Assembly (NCBI GenBank): GCA_021808425.1
Contig: JAKBBS010000012.1
Coordinates: 1-34,542, forward strand
Source of the DNA: Actinomycetes bacterium
Lineage (GTDB): Bacteria; Actinomycetota; Acidimicrobiia; Acidimicrobiales; Palsa-688
DNA: 34,542 nt
Reading direction: 5' to 3'
A program made the translations under genes and the position numbers. Shown here one piece after another: positions 9,241 to 21,198 of this stretch. The notes beneath the pieces were generated by a model, which made no database searches, was not told where the DNA came from, and was given only the letters and a program-made list of their open reading frames with translations. Every line of letters begins with the position of its first letter. Position 1 is the stretch's first letter.

Positions 9241-12200
9241 ATGACTGCGACTGAAACCCGTGATGGTGCGCAAAGCGCCACGTCGTATCGCGACTACGAG
9301 GCCGCCATGTGGCCACCGGACTCGGCGCAACCGAAACTCGACAGGTTGAGGGAGAGGTTCAACCCGCAGGCGGTCATCACCTTCCTGGTGGTCGCATCGA
9401 TTGTCGTGTTCGTCACCAAAGAGCTGCAGCCGTCGCAGCTTTTGGCGAACACGACGCCCACCGGGGGCGACATGGGGGCACATGTGTGGCTTCCCGCTTT
9501 TGTCAAGCGGGCGCTGTTTCCTCATCTGCAGCTCAACGGGTGGGCGCCCGACTGGTACGACGGGTTTCCGGCCCTCACCTTCTTCTTCCCGTTGCCGATA
9601 TGGGCGATCGCTCTCGCGTCCTACGTAATCCCCTACAACATCGCGTTCAAGCTGATCACCGTCGCTGGGCTCGTAACGCTCCCGATCGCCGCATGGGCGA
9701 TGGGTCGGCTCGCAAAGGCACCGTTCCCGATCCCTGCGGCCCTTGCGGCCGCGACAATGCCGTTCCTCTTCACCCGGCAGTTCACCATTTACGGCGGCAA
9801 CATAGCTTCGACGATGGCGGGCGAGTTCTCCTTCTCCATCTCGTTGTCGTTCGCGATTCTGTTCTTGGGGCTCGTAGCGCGCGGATTGGACAACGGGAAG
9901 CATCGTGCCTCGGCGGCCGTCGTGCTCGCGTGTTGCGGACTGTGCCACGTACTTCCCTTGATATTCGCGTCTCTGGGCGCTGTCGTTTTGGTCGGGATGA
10001 GCCTCCTTTCAACCCGCGACTGGGGACGTTTGCGCTGGGCTTTACCCACGGGAGTCGTAGCCGGCCTGCTCCTCGCGTTCTGGGCACTTCCGTTCTACTG
10101 GGACCTTCCGTACGCAACGAACATGGGCTACCAGAACCTGACGAACTACGTCGGGTCGCTGTTTCCGGCTAAAGACATTTGGCTGATCTTCCTAGCGTCG
10201 ATGGGATTCGTGTTGTCGTGTTTTCGAATGCGCCGGCTCGGAGTTTTTTGGGGCATCATGGCGATCTTTTCGGCACTTGTATTCCGGTACTCGCCACAGA
10301 ACCGCCTTTGGAACGCCCGTGCGCTCCCGTTCTGGTTCCTTTGCCTTTACATTCTCGCTGGGTTGGCGCTCGCCGAAGGTGGAATGTTGCTCGTCGAGTG
10401 GGCAAGGAGGCGCCGGGAAGCCTCAGCGGACGCAATCGCGAAGGTAGGCGCCAACGCCGCCGACGGCGGATCCCAGTACTCAGCTCCTACCTCGAGGCGA
10501 GAGACGAAACGCCAGTCGAGTTTCGGAGCGGTGGCGGTCGCGATTGTCGTCACCTTGGCTTCGTTCGGATGGGTGCTCTACCCCCTGCATGACCTGCCGT
10601 TCGGCCATACGACGTCGAGTGGGGCTTATGACTGGCTCGGCATAACCAGCAGTGATAGTTCCTTCGTGCCCGATTGGGTGTACTGGAATTACTCGGGTTA
10701 CCAGAACGCAGGGAAGTCACGGCGCAACGAGTATTTCGCTCTGATCGCCGAGATGTCCAAGATTGGCAAGAAGTACGGCTGCGGGCAGGCCATGTGGCAA
10801 TACGAGCCCGAGTTGAACGACATGGGCACGCCGGACGCCCTGATGCTGCTTCCCTACTGGACGAATGGTTGCATCGGCTCCGAAGAGGGGCTGTACTACG
10901 AGTCGTCGGCTACAACGCCCTACCACTTCCTCAACGCCGCGGAACTTTCCGTCACTCCGGCAAACCCTGTGCGGGGACTCAATTATCCGTCGTCGCCGGA
11001 TGTGACCATCGGCATAGACCACCTGATCATGAACGGTGACCGCTACTTCATGGCGGAGACGCCCACCATCGAAGCGGCCGCCAACGCGGATCCGAAGCTG
11101 AAGCGCATCGCGACGGTCGGTCCGTACCCCGTCACGTACACGACCGGGTCGACGTCGACGGTGAAACAGCGAACGTGGGATATCTACAAGATCCTCGGTT
11201 CGTCGTTGGTCACGCCCCTCGCAAATCAGCCTGTAGTGATGACCGGCGTCGCGACGCGAAATCCGGCTGTCTGGTTGCAGGCGTCGGAGTCGTGGTACCT
11301 GGACCCGGCCCGTTGGAACGTCTATGAGACAGCCAGCGGCCCGTCGAGCTGGGTCCGGGTGAGCCCGACGCAGACGACCGTGCCGGCCAAGCCGCTGCCC
11401 GCCGTCAGCGTGACGGGAATTGTCCGCCACACCCAGTCCATATCCTTCAACGTGAACCGGACCGGGGTACCGGTGCTCGTCCACGAGTCCTATTTTCCGA
11501 ACTGGCACGTCTCGGGCGCCAAGGGTGTCTATCGGGTAACGCCCAATCTCATGGTCGTGATACCTACCGCGGCGCACGTGACGCTTACGTATGGCAAGAC
11601 GCCCGTTGACTGGATAGGGGAGATAGCTACCCTAATCGGACTGGTCGGCCTGATTGCCATGTGGCGGCTGGGACCTGTGCGCTATCGAGCTCGCAGGCGA
11701 CGGACCGGGGGAACTGATGCCCCTGTGGGTAGCGAGGAGAACTCCGGTTTGCCCGCTACGCCTGAGCCGCCCGCCACATCTGCCACGCCGGACGCCTCGC
11801 AAGCCCCGGTCGATGCGAACGAAGGTGACGCCGGAGGCGCCAGTGCGGAGCAAAGTGATGCCGTACAGATCGATGCGCCAGGAAGGCCGCCGAGCGGCCG
11901 GCCGCCAGCTAAAGTCACTGCCAGCATGACTGACCTGGGACAATCTGCGCTAGACGCCATATTCAAGGCGTATGACATCAGGGGAGTTTTCCCCGAACAG
12001 ATCAATGTCGAGCTTGCGGAAGCCGTCGGGACTGCGTTCGCCCATTTTGCGTCCGCGTCGAGAATCGTGGTCGGTAGGGACATGAGGCCGTCGGGACCTG
12101 AGATGGTTACCGCGTTCAGCCGGGGTGTTACAGCCGCCGGAGTTGACGTGGTCGACATCGGGCTTTGCTCGACCGACGAGATGTATTTCGCATCGGGCCT

Positions 12201-13395
12201 CATGGACGCTCCGGGGGCAATGTTTACCGCGTCGCACAACCCTGCCCGCTACAACGGCATCAAGCTCTGCAGGGCCGGTGCGCGCCCCATCGGCGTCGAA
12301 ACCGGGCTCTCGGACATCAAGGCGGAAGTCGCATCGATCATGTCGGGCGCGACCGCGGGCGCGACCGTGGGCTCGGACGCCGTCGCCGAGAAGCCGGCGT
12401 CGCCGAGCGATGCGGAAGGTCGGGTGCTCTACGGCGACGTCCTCGGCGAGTACGCCAACAAGGTCCGCTCGTTCGTCGACCGTGACAGCCTTCGACCGCT
12501 CAAAGTCGTAGCTGACACGGCGAACGGAATGGGCGGCCTCGTGGTCCCGGCCGTCTTTGAAGGTCTCCCGATGCGTCTCGACATGATGTATGCGGAGCTG
12601 GACGGCAACTTCCCCAACCACCCCGCGGATCCGATCCAAGCCGCCAACCTCGTCGATCTACAAGCTCGAATCCGAGCGTCGGGCGCAGACGTCGGTCTGG
12701 CCTTCGACGGCGACGCCGACCGGTGCTTCCTCGTCGACGATCAGGGCGTACCCCTGTCGGGATCGACGACGACCGCCCTTGTGGCCGCAGCGATGCTCGA
12801 GAAGTACCCCGGCTCCACGATCCTGCACAACCTGATCTGCTCGAAGGCAGTGCCCGAGATAGTCGCCGAGCGCGGTGGTACGCCGATCAAGACGCGGGTC
12901 GGTCACTCCTACATCAAGGCTGTCATGGCGGACACGAACGCGTTGTTCGGTGGTGAGCACTCCGGCCACTACTACTTCAGGGACAACTACCGGGCGGACT
13001 CGGGCTGTATCGCTGCCTTGGTAGTCCTCGAAGTGCTCAGCAAGACCGACCGTCCGCTGTCGGATCTACGGCGTGACTTCGAGCGCTACGCCGATTCGGG
13101 CGAGATCAACACAGAGGTCGCCGACCCATTGGCGGTCATCGACGCTGTGGCGGCACGGTACTCGGCTCTACCCCAGGACCGCCTGGACGGCCTTACCGTC
13201 GAGGCGGACGGATGGTGGATGAACATTCGCCCGTCCAACACCGAACCTCTGCTGCGTCTCAACCTCGAGGCTGCGGACCGCGAAACCTGCGACGCGCGGA
13301 CCGCCGAGGTGCTCGCCCTGATAGGGGAACTGTCAGGAAGCACTGGCGGGCAAGAGCACGGATCCGCAAACGAACAAGGAGATCAGCGGTCGTGA
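9241..13395 (+). CDS. Fusion: GT-C-like/PTPS-related membrane protein + phosphomannomutase (ManB)
   Basis: 1384 residues in one open frame. Residues 1-about 810 form a polytopic membrane protein: TM1 near 44-60, then an extracytoplasmic GGDMGAH (75-81) with the acidic residue typical of GT-C/PTPS-related enzymes, about ten further helices, a large exported domain and a last TM near 794-810. A basic RARRRR run marks the cytosolic exit. Residues about 815-895 are a Pro/Ala/Asp-rich linker. Residues 896-1384 are a complete alpha-D-phosphohexomutase: TASHNP with catalytic Ser998, metal loop DGDADR 1156-1161, substrate loop GGEHSGH 1237-1243 and phosphate loop RPSNTEP 1330-1336. Phosphomannomutase converts mannose-6-P to mannose-1-P for GDP-mannose. 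Met896 (11926) could start a free ManB, but it has no visible Shine-Dalgarno. GTGA overlap with the next gene. Confidence 0.9.
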   Translation: MTATETRDGAQSATSYRDYEAAMWPPDSAQPKLDRLRERFNPQAVITFLVVASIVVFVTKELQPSQLLANTTPTGGDMGAHVWLPAFVKRALFPHLQLNGWAPDWYDGFPALTFFFPLPIWAIALASYVIPYNIAFKLITVAGLVTLPIAAWAMGRLAKAPFPIPAALAAATMPFLFTRQFTIYGGNIASTMAGEFSFSISLSFAILFLGLVARGLDNGKHRASAAVVLACCGLCHVLPLIFASLGAVVLVGMSLLSTRDWGRLRWALPTGVVAGLLLAFWALPFYWDLPYATNMGYQNLTNYVGSLFPAKDIWLIFLASMGFVLSCFRMRRLGVFWGIMAIFSALVFRYSPQNRLWNARALPFWFLCLYILAGLALAEGGMLLVEWARRRREASADAIAKVGANAADGGSQYSAPTSRRETKRQSSFGAVAVAIVVTLASFGWVLYPLHDLPFGHTTSSGAYDWLGITSSDSSFVPDWVYWNYSGYQNAGKSRRNEYFALIAEMSKIGKKYGCGQAMWQYEPELNDMGTPDALMLLPYWTNGCIGSEEGLYYESSATTPYHFLNAAELSVTPANPVRGLNYPSSPDVTIGIDHLIMNGDRYFMAETPTIEAAANADPKLKRIATVGPYPVTYTTGSTSTVKQRTWDIYKILGSSLVTPLANQPVVMTGVATRNPAVWLQASESWYLDPARWNVYETASGPSSWVRVSPTQTTVPAKPLPAVSVTGIVRHTQSISFNVNRTGVPVLVHESYFPNWHVSGAKGVYRVTPNLMVVIPTAAHVTLTYGKTPVDWIGEIATLIGLVGLIAMWRLGPVRYRARRRRTGGTDAPVGSEENSGLPATPEPPATSATPDASQAPVDANEGDAGGASAEQSDAVQIDAPGRPPSGRPPAKVTASMTDLGQSALDAIFKAYDIRGVFPEQINVELAEAVGTAFAHFASASRIVVGRDMRPSGPEMVTAFSRGVTAAGVDVVDIGLCSTDEMYFASGLMDAPGAMFTASHNPARYNGIKLCRAGARPIGVETGLSDIKAEVASIMSGATAGATVGSDAVAEKPASPSDAEGRVLYGDVLGEYANKVRSFVDRDSLRPLKVVADTANGMGGLVVPAVFEGLPMRLDMMYAELDGNFPNHPADPIQAANLVDLQARIRASGADVGLAFDGDADRCFLVDDQGVPLSGSTTTALVAAAMLEKYPGSTILHNLICSKAVPEIVAERGGTPIKTRVGHSYIKAVMADTNALFGGEHSGHYYFRDNYRADSGCIAALVVLEVLSKTDRPLSDLRRDFERYADSGEINTEVADPLAVIDAVAARYSALPQDRLDGLTVEADGWWMNIRPSNTEPLLRLNLEAADRETCDARTAEVLALIGELSGSTGGQEHGSANEQGDQRS

Positions 13396-13634
13396 CTTTG
13401 AACCCGAGACTGCTGGAAATACTCGCCTGTCCAAAGGACAAGGGCCCGCTTCTCTACTTCGCGGACGAGGAGTGCCTCTACAACCCGCGACTCAGGATGC
13501 GTTACCGGATCACCGAGGGCATCCCCGTGATGCTGATCGACGACGCTGACGTGCTCGACGAAACCGAGGCATCCCGTATGGAGGCGAAAGCTACCGCAGA
13601 TGGCGTGGCGCTCAACTGGGAGGAGACCAGGTGA
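13392..13634 (+). CDS. Trm112-like small protein lacking most zinc cysteines
   Basis: 80 residues. The start LLEILACPKDKGPLLYF and the end YRITEGIPVMLIDDA match the Trm112/YcaR family. Classic members bind zinc through four Cys; here only two remain (CP near residue 13 and C28), and the CPxC knuckle reads CPKD, so zinc binding is probably lost. The GTG start at 13392 overlaps the stop of the ManB fusion as GTGA and is preceded by AAGGAGAT at 13376. The stop overlaps the GTG of the SIS gene in the same way. Being locked between manB and the phosphosugar isomerase suggests it assists one of them, but that is inference. Confidence 0.85.
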   Translation: MTLNPRLLEILACPKDKGPLLYFADEECLYNPRLRMRYRITEGIPVMLIDDADVLDETEASRMEAKATADGVALNWEETR

Positions 13635-14683
13635 GCTTGGTCGGCGACATGGTGGACTCGGTGGGAATGTTCCGGCTGGCGTCCACATTTCCAGAGCAAG
13701 TGGCCGACGCTGCTTCGGCGGCCCAGGAGGCTGTGGCCGAAGTGGAGCCCTTCGATGCCGCTACCGTGGTCGTCGCCGGAATGGGGGGGAGCGGTATCAC
13801 CGGAGACCTCGTGGTGGCCGCCACGTCACCGCTCATGTCGGTCCCGGTAGTGGTCTGCAAGTCCTACGAGTGCCCGGCGTTCGTTGCGCCCGACACTTTG
13901 GTGTTTGCGATTTCGGCGTCGGGGAACACCGAGGAAACTGTCCAAGTGGCGACCGACGCCTTAGATGCCGGGGCGAGGGTTGTCTTCGTGACCGGCGGTG
14001 GCCATCTTGGAGCCCTTGCGTCGTCCTCGGGGTCGACGTTGCTGTCAGTGCCTACCGAGATCCCGCAGCCCCGTGCCGCGCTCGGGGCGATGCTCGCCCC
14101 GGTGCTCGTCACGCTCGAGCACCTCGGGTTGTATCGCGGTGGCGGGTCATGGATCGAGCTGGCTGTCGATCAGCTAGGCAGGCGCCGTGACGACATCGAG
14201 TCGGCCGGGGATTCAAGCCTTCCGGCGGCGGTCGCCAGAAAGATAGGCCGGACGATTCCTCTGATCCACGGCGGCGGGCTGGTCGGCGCTGCGGCGGCGC
14301 AGCGTTGGAAGACCCAGGTCAACGAGAACGCGAAGGCGCCGGCATGGTGGTCGGCACAGCCCGAGCTGTGCCACAACGAAATCTGTGGTTGGGGGCAGAA
14401 TGGCGACCTCACCCGGCAGGTGGTCACCGCGATTGCGTTGCGCCACGACGGGGAGCACCCGCAGATAGGACGTCGGATACGACTCGTCGCGGACATCATG
14501 CGAGAGGTGGTCGCTGACGTAATCGAGGTGTCGGCGGAAGGTGAAGGCGATCTCGCCCAGTTGCTCGACTTGATCCTGGTAGGGGACTACATGTCGCTTT
14601 GGCTTGCAGCAACCACAGGGGTCGACCCGGGGCCTGTCCCTATCCTCGGTGAGCTGAAGGAATCCCTGGCGGGCGTCGCCTGA
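13631..14683 (+). CDS. SIS-domain bifunctional phosphoglucose/phosphomannose isomerase
   Basis: 350 residues. The N-terminal SIS fold shows AGMGGSGITGD (sugar-phosphate loop, about 48-58) and the second loop SASGNTEET. The C-terminal half has QVNENAKAPAWW, the HNEICGW motif with the catalytic Glu, and a conserved RHDGEHPQ His region, as in the PGI/PMI SIS subfamily. These cytosolic enzymes interconvert fructose-6-P with glucose-6-P and mannose-6-P. Together with the adjacent phosphomannomutase this gives the path fructose-6-P to mannose-6-P to mannose-1-P. The GTG start overlaps the Trm112-like stop (GTGA), so all three genes form one coupled unit. The ortholog sits beside manB in many actinobacteria. 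Confidence 0.9.
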   Translation: MSLVGDMVDSVGMFRLASTFPEQVADAASAAQEAVAEVEPFDAATVVVAGMGGSGITGDLVVAATSPLMSVPVVVCKSYECPAFVAPDTLVFAISASGNTEETVQVATDALDAGARVVFVTGGGHLGALASSSGSTLLSVPTEIPQPRAALGAMLAPVLVTLEHLGLYRGGGSWIELAVDQLGRRRDDIESAGDSSLPAAVARKIGRTIPLIHGGGLVGAAAAQRWKTQVNENAKAPAWWSAQPELCHNEICGWGQNGDLTRQVVTAIALRHDGEHPQIGRRIRLVADIMREVVADVIEVSAEGEGDLAQLLDLILVGDYMSLWLAATTGVDPGPVPILGELKESLAGVA

Positions 14684-14918
14684 CCGCTCTTGGCGCTAAC
14701 GTTCGTGTCGGACCTCAGCGGGTCTGTGGTTGAAAGTCGATGCCAGTCGCAGGCGAAACGACCCACGTAAGACAGGTATGGCACTTCCGGTTGCTTTTTT
14801 CATTATCGGCGATCTTGGCAGCGGTGTACCTGTCGATCATGGTGCGATTTAGATGTAAGTCCCGTGCCTCGTCAGGGGCCGCTGGGGTCCCGGGAGGTTC
14901 GGGCGGGTGTGGGGTCAA

Positions 14919-14949
14919 AGACCAGGTCAGCCGCTGGGGTCCCTGGTCT
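14919..14949 (-). terminator. Possible hairpin at the 3' end of the DUF2079 gene
   Basis: AGACCAGG (14919-14926) and CCTGGTCT (14942-14949) are perfect 8-bp inverted arms around a 15-nt loop, touching the stop codon of the minus-strand gene. No T-run follows on the minus strand, so it is at best an imperfect terminator. The rest of the 265-bp gap between the two convergent genes (14684-14948) shows only a T6 run at 14795-14800 and no convincing gene. Confidence 0.35.
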
Positions 14950-16412
14950 CATGGGGCGATCCTCTTGTAGACGCTGACTCCTCCACCGGAGACCACGAGG
15001 TGAAAGTGGGCGGCGATCGAGTTGAACACGGTCTTGTCCGTTCCGCTCAGATGCGAGGGGATTACGACGTATTGCACGCTCGAAGCGAACGGTAGACGCT
15101 GCCCCTCCTCGGTGTAGAGGCCCCAGTACTGGGCGCTGAACGGCGTGGGCCACTGGTAGATCTTTCGACGGTGATCGAGGTGGCTCACATAGAAAGCGCT
15201 GGCGGAGACGACGGCATCCGCCGGGACGGCCTTGAGCGCTTTGTCGGCGGCGACGACCGCTGGGCTGTCAGGCGCCTGGTGCGGGTAGACGGGGTTGCGA
15301 GACCAAGGCGACAGGCCCCACAGGCTGCACGCGACGAGCGCCGACGATGCGACGAAAGCGGTTGCCAGGCCCCTCCTGCGGGCGGACTGTAGCCGCGAGA
15401 TCGCGTAGACGGTCCCGAGGGCGAGCACCGGAACGGCGTCAAGGGAGTAGTGGTAGGGAATCTGGTGCATGTAGGGGAACGTGGAGATGACGTTCTCGGT
15501 CAGGTTGAGAATCGCGATAGCGGCAATCTCGGGCGAGACGAGGAAGATCCATCCGAACGAGCTCCCCACTTGCCACAAGTAGAAGGGCCGGCCACCCCCT
15601 TTCAGGTAGGCCCACAGCCGTCCCGGATGGCGAAACGGTGACTCGATGAGCCCGACCAGGCCACCGAAGGGCAACCGACCGCCGTAGAAATTGGCGGTGC
15701 CGAGGATTGAACGGATGACCACCTCGAACGCGAAGGCCATGTAGGCGGCGGCCGCTGTGGCGATGCCGATGCCGAGGGCCTTGTCGCGGCGGAGGTACAC
15801 CCAGACGCCAAGGGGGATCACCAGCAGAGCGGTGTCCTCCTTGACGAGCAGCGCCCCGATGACCGAGACGCAGAGAAGGCGTGGCCACCACTCCAGGGCT
15901 GCCACGATCGCAAGCGCCAGGAACAGGACGAGGAACGACTCGGGATGGAACTGTTCGAGGTTCCCCTGTTGCAAGGCGGGGTTCAGCAGGTACGAACCCG
16001 CCAGAGCCGTTGCCATCCACGCGCTGCCGACACGTCGACGGGCGAGGATGTACACGGGGATTGCTCCGCAAGCAAGCAGAACGGTCTGCAGGACGAGCAG
16101 CGTCTGTGCGGCCGGCCAAATCCAGTACAGCGGCACCGCTAACAGCAAGACGAACGACGTGTGGTCGCCGAAGAGGTTACGTCCCATGACTGTCACGAAA
16201 GGCGCGTCGAACCGGCTGAGCAGCCACACGCCCTGATCGAAGATTCCCAGGTCATACCCGGGAGCGCCGAAACCGTCCTGGACTTGGACCGACAACAGAG
16301 CGAAGCGACCGATGTACAAAGCGAGCATGCCCGCGAGCGGCAGGTGGACTGCAAGCGACCGCCACCCCAAAACTCGCGGCCGATAGGGACGATTTACAGG
16401 CCTGTCGGGCAC
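14949..16412 (-). CDS. DUF2079 polytopic membrane protein (GT-C-like)
   Basis: 487 residues from GTG 16412. Many hydrophobic helices, with [14 protein letters not shown] after the first TM, then FGDHTSF and [10 protein letters not shown]: the acidic and His-containing extracytoplasmic loops that mark DUF2079, a family with the GT-C topology of polyprenyl-phosphate-sugar-dependent glycosyltransferases. The C-terminal part (from about residue 400) carries the exported portion with YVSHLDHRR. The open frame reaches 16544 inside secA, so the true start is uncertain. ATG 16469 would overlap the secA ATG through the sequence GGCGCCAT; GTG 16412 leaves a divergent gap and I prefer it. A role in envelope sugar transfer fits the neighbours but is inferred from fold class only. 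Confidence 0.85.
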   Translation of the reverse strand: MPDRPVNRPYRPRVLGWRSLAVHLPLAGMLALYIGRFALLSVQVQDGFGAPGYDLGIFDQGVWLLSRFDAPFVTVMGRNLFGDHTSFVLLLAVPLYWIWPAAQTLLVLQTVLLACGAIPVYILARRRVGSAWMATALAGSYLLNPALQQGNLEQFHPESFLVLFLALAIVAALEWWPRLLCVSVIGALLVKEDTALLVIPLGVWVYLRRDKALGIGIATAAAAYMAFAFEVVIRSILGTANFYGGRLPFGGLVGLIESPFRHPGRLWAYLKGGGRPFYLWQVGSSFGWIFLVSPEIAAIAILNLTENVISTFPYMHQIPYHYSLDAVPVLALGTVYAISRLQSARRRGLATAFVASSALVACSLWGLSPWSRNPVYPHQAPDSPAVVAADKALKAVPADAVVSASAFYVSHLDHRRKIYQWPTPFSAQYWGLYTEEGQRLPFASSVQYVVIPSHLSGTDKTVFNSIAAHFHLVVSGGGVSVYKRIAP

Positions 16413-16436
16413 GACCCAGCCTAGCGAGCGGACCTC

Positions 16437-16457
16437 GTCACATGTGACAGGTAGGAT
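16437..16457 (+). promoter_or_regulatory. Divergent DUF2079/secA control region: palindrome and -10-like box
   Basis: TCACATGTGA (16437-16446) is a perfect 10-bp palindrome, and TAGGAT (16452-16457) fits the TAnnnT form of an actinobacterial -10 box, 10 nt before the secA ATG. No clear -35 is seen. The palindrome would lie just upstream of the DUF2079 GTG as well, so it could act on both genes. Confidence 0.3.
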
Positions 16458-16467
16458 ATATGGCGCC

Positions 16468-19242
<2,775 letters not shown>

Positions 19243-19252
19243 GGCCAACCCC

Positions 19253-20374
19253 ATGCGTGACTTCACCCCCGACATAGGCAAGCTCGCGGGCCGCCTCGAT
19301 GATGCTGGCCGGTATCTGCGCGCCGACGAGCTTCGAAGCAAACTTCCCCGTCTCGAGTCGGAGCTCGGTCGCCCGGACCTCTGGGACAAACCGGACGAAG
19401 CGCAGCGGATCACCCGTGAGTACGGCCAGGTCAAAGGTGACCTCGACCTGATCGACCGTCTCGGCGCCGCGTTGGAGGATCTGCGCACCCTCTTCGAGCT
19501 TGGCGTCGAGGAGGGCGACGATTCGGTCGAATCTGAGCTGCTCTCCGGGATGGCAGGCGTTTCGGAGGAGTTGGACCGGCTGGAGCTGCGGTCCCTCTTT
19601 ACCGGTGAGCACGACGAAAGCGACGCAGTGTGCGAGATCCACGCCAAGGACGGCGGGACCGACGCCCAGGACTGGGCGCAGATGCTCGTCCGTATGTACA
19701 ACCGTTGGGCGGAGCGGCGCGGATTCGACTTCGAGGTCGAGGAGGTCAGCGAAGGCCAGGAGGCGGGAATCCTCTCTGCGAGCTTCATCGTGCGTGGCCG
19801 TTACGCGAACGGACTGCTTGCTTCCGAGCGGGGCATGCACCGGCTGGTGCGGATCTCCCCGTTCGACTCCCAGGCTCGCCGCCAGACGAGTTTTGCGGCG
19901 GTCAGCGTCGTGCCGTTCTTCGAGGACCTATCGGGCGAGGTCGACATCGACGAGAAGGAACTGAGGATAGACACCTACCGCTCGTCGGGCGCCGGCGGCC
20001 AGCACGTCAACGTGACTGACTCGGCTGTCCGGATCACCCACCTGCCGACCGGCACCGTCGTTGCGGTGCAGAACGAGCGCTCACAGTTCCAAAACAAAGC
20101 CAAGGCGATGCAGATCCTCGCATCCAAGCTTGCGGAGCTTGCGCGCCAGGCTCGCGTTGCCGAGATGTCGGAGTTGGCGGGCCCGAAAGCGCTCATAGGC
20201 TGGGGCGCCCAGATTCGTTCCTATGTGCTTGCCCCGTACCAACAGGTGAAGGACCTGCGCAGCGGATTCGAGACGGGTAACGTGTCCGCTGTCCTTGACG
20301 GCGACCTCGACTCGTTCATGGAAGCGTTTCTACGCTGGCGGCGGGCCGGGATGACGGATGCCGAGCCGGAATGA
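19253..20374 (+). CDS. prfB: Peptide chain release factor 2
   Basis: 373 residues. RF2 recognises UGA and UAA and releases the finished peptide. The codon-recognition tripeptide SPF is at 202-204 and the catalytic GGQ at 248-250 (SSGAGGQHVNVTDSAVR). SPF rather than PxT separates it from RF1. The open frame extends far back into secA, but family N-termini support ATG 19253, with AGGG at 19241-19244. No internal stop or frameshift site is present in the first 30 codons, so the programmed frameshift known from many bacterial prfB genes is absent here. Overlap of its open frame with secA is a shadow only. Confidence 0.97.
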   Translation: MRDFTPDIGKLAGRLDDAGRYLRADELRSKLPRLESELGRPDLWDKPDEAQRITREYGQVKGDLDLIDRLGAALEDLRTLFELGVEEGDDSVESELLSGMAGVSEELDRLELRSLFTGEHDESDAVCEIHAKDGGTDAQDWAQMLVRMYNRWAERRGFDFEVEEVSEGQEAGILSASFIVRGRYANGLLASERGMHRLVRISPFDSQARRQTSFAAVSVVPFFEDLSGEVDIDEKELRIDTYRSSGAGGQHVNVTDSAVRITHLPTGTVVAVQNERSQFQNKAKAMQILASKLAELARQARVAEMSELAGPKALIGWGAQIRSYVLAPYQQVKDLRSGFETGNVSAVLDGDLDSFMEAFLRWRRAGMTDAEPE

Positions 20375-20423
20375 TTCCAAGTGGACCAAAGGCGGGCTGG
20401 CCGGTGCCGGGGGCATCGAAACG

Positions 20424-20430
20424 TTAAGAT
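20424..20430 (+). promoter_or_regulatory. Possible -10 box upstream of ftsEX
   Basis: In the 137-bp gap between prfB and ftsE, TTAAGAT stands out (TAAGAT fits TAnnnT) within an AT-richer patch. No -35 can be recognised 17 bp upstream. It is the best visible candidate for a separate ftsEX promoter. Confidence 0.25.
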
Positions 20431-20511
20431 AGGAATAAACCTGAATGTTCCCAGCACGCTGGCTGGCTACTTCGGAGCAATGACACGCGTGCCGATAAAA
20501 CACATGACCCC

Positions 20512-21198
20512 ATGATCAAGCTCGTCAACGTCACCAAAGCCTATAAGGGCACCACTGTCGCACTTCGCGACGTCGACATCGACATAGAAAAAGGTGAGTT
20601 CGTCTTCCTTGTTGGTCCCTCCGGATCGGGGAAGTCGACTTTCCTACGTCTCGTCACAAAAGAGGAGGGGGTAGATTCCGGGGAGGTGTGGGTCGCAGGC
20701 AAGGAAGTCGGGTCCCTTTCCGGCTGGAAAGTGCCATACCTGCGGCGCAACATCGGCTGCGTGTTCCAGGACTTCCGGTTGCTGCCGACCAAGTCCGTAT
20801 ACGAGAACGTGGCGTTCGCGCTCGACGTCATCGGCCGCCCGCGCCAGGTGGTACGCAGCCAGGTGCCCCAGATTCTCGAGCTTGTCGGACTTGGGAAAAA
20901 ACTCGACAACCTTCCGAGCGAACTGTCCGGCGGCGAGCAGCAGCGCGTCGCAATCGCGCGGGCGTTCGTCAACCGACCGTTGATCCTGCTCGCCGACGAG
21001 CCGACCGGTAACCTTGACCCGGCCACAACAGCGGGCATCATGCGACTGCTGGACCGCATAAACCGAACAGGGACCACCGTGCTCATGGCCACCCATGACG
21101 AGGGGATCGTGGACTCCATGCGTCGCCGTGTCGTCGAGCTCGACCGTGGGTCGATCGTGCGCGACCAGGCGCGGGGCGTCTACGGGATGGGCGCCTGA
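20512..21198 (+). CDS. ftsE: Cell-division ABC transporter ATPase FtsE
   Basis: 228 residues. FtsE is the cytosolic ATPase of the FtsEX complex, which senses division status and activates peptidoglycan hydrolases across the membrane. Motifs: Walker [10 protein letters not shown] near residues 36-44, Q-loop [10 protein letters not shown], signature [14 protein letters not shown], Walker B LILLADEP with GNLDP, and H-loop MATHDEG. The ATG at 20512 is preferred because homologs begin MIxLxxVTKxY; the Shine-Dalgarno is weak. Its stop codon overlaps the ftsX start (TGATG), the usual coupling for this pair. Confidence 0.96.
   Translation: MIKLVNVTKAYKGTTVALRDVDIDIEKGEFVFLVGPSGSGKSTFLRLVTKEEGVDSGEVWVAGKEVGSLSGWKVPYLRRNIGCVFQDFRLLPTKSVYENVAFALDVIGRPRQVVRSQVPQILELVGLGKKLDNLPSELSGGEQQRVAIARAFVNRPLILLADEPTGNLDPATTAGIMRLLDRINRTGTTVLMATHDEGIVDSMRRRVVELDRGSIVRDQARGVYGMGA

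Noticed and set aside
8918..9244. A 108-codon forward ORF starting with an ATGA overlap after the CPBP gene
   Set aside because: It encodes Arg/Pro-rich sequence without motifs, while the overlapping 61-codon frame at 9003 has two clear CxxC knuckles.
14715..14970. Short ORFs on both strands in the gap after the SIS gene, one with a hydrophobic stretch
   Set aside because: No Shine-Dalgarno worth naming, no recognisable family, and they overlap each other and the end of the DUF2079 gene.
19253..19350. Possible programmed frameshift in prfB
   Set aside because: The RF2 frame is continuous from ATG 19253 with no early in-frame TGA, so no frameshift is needed.
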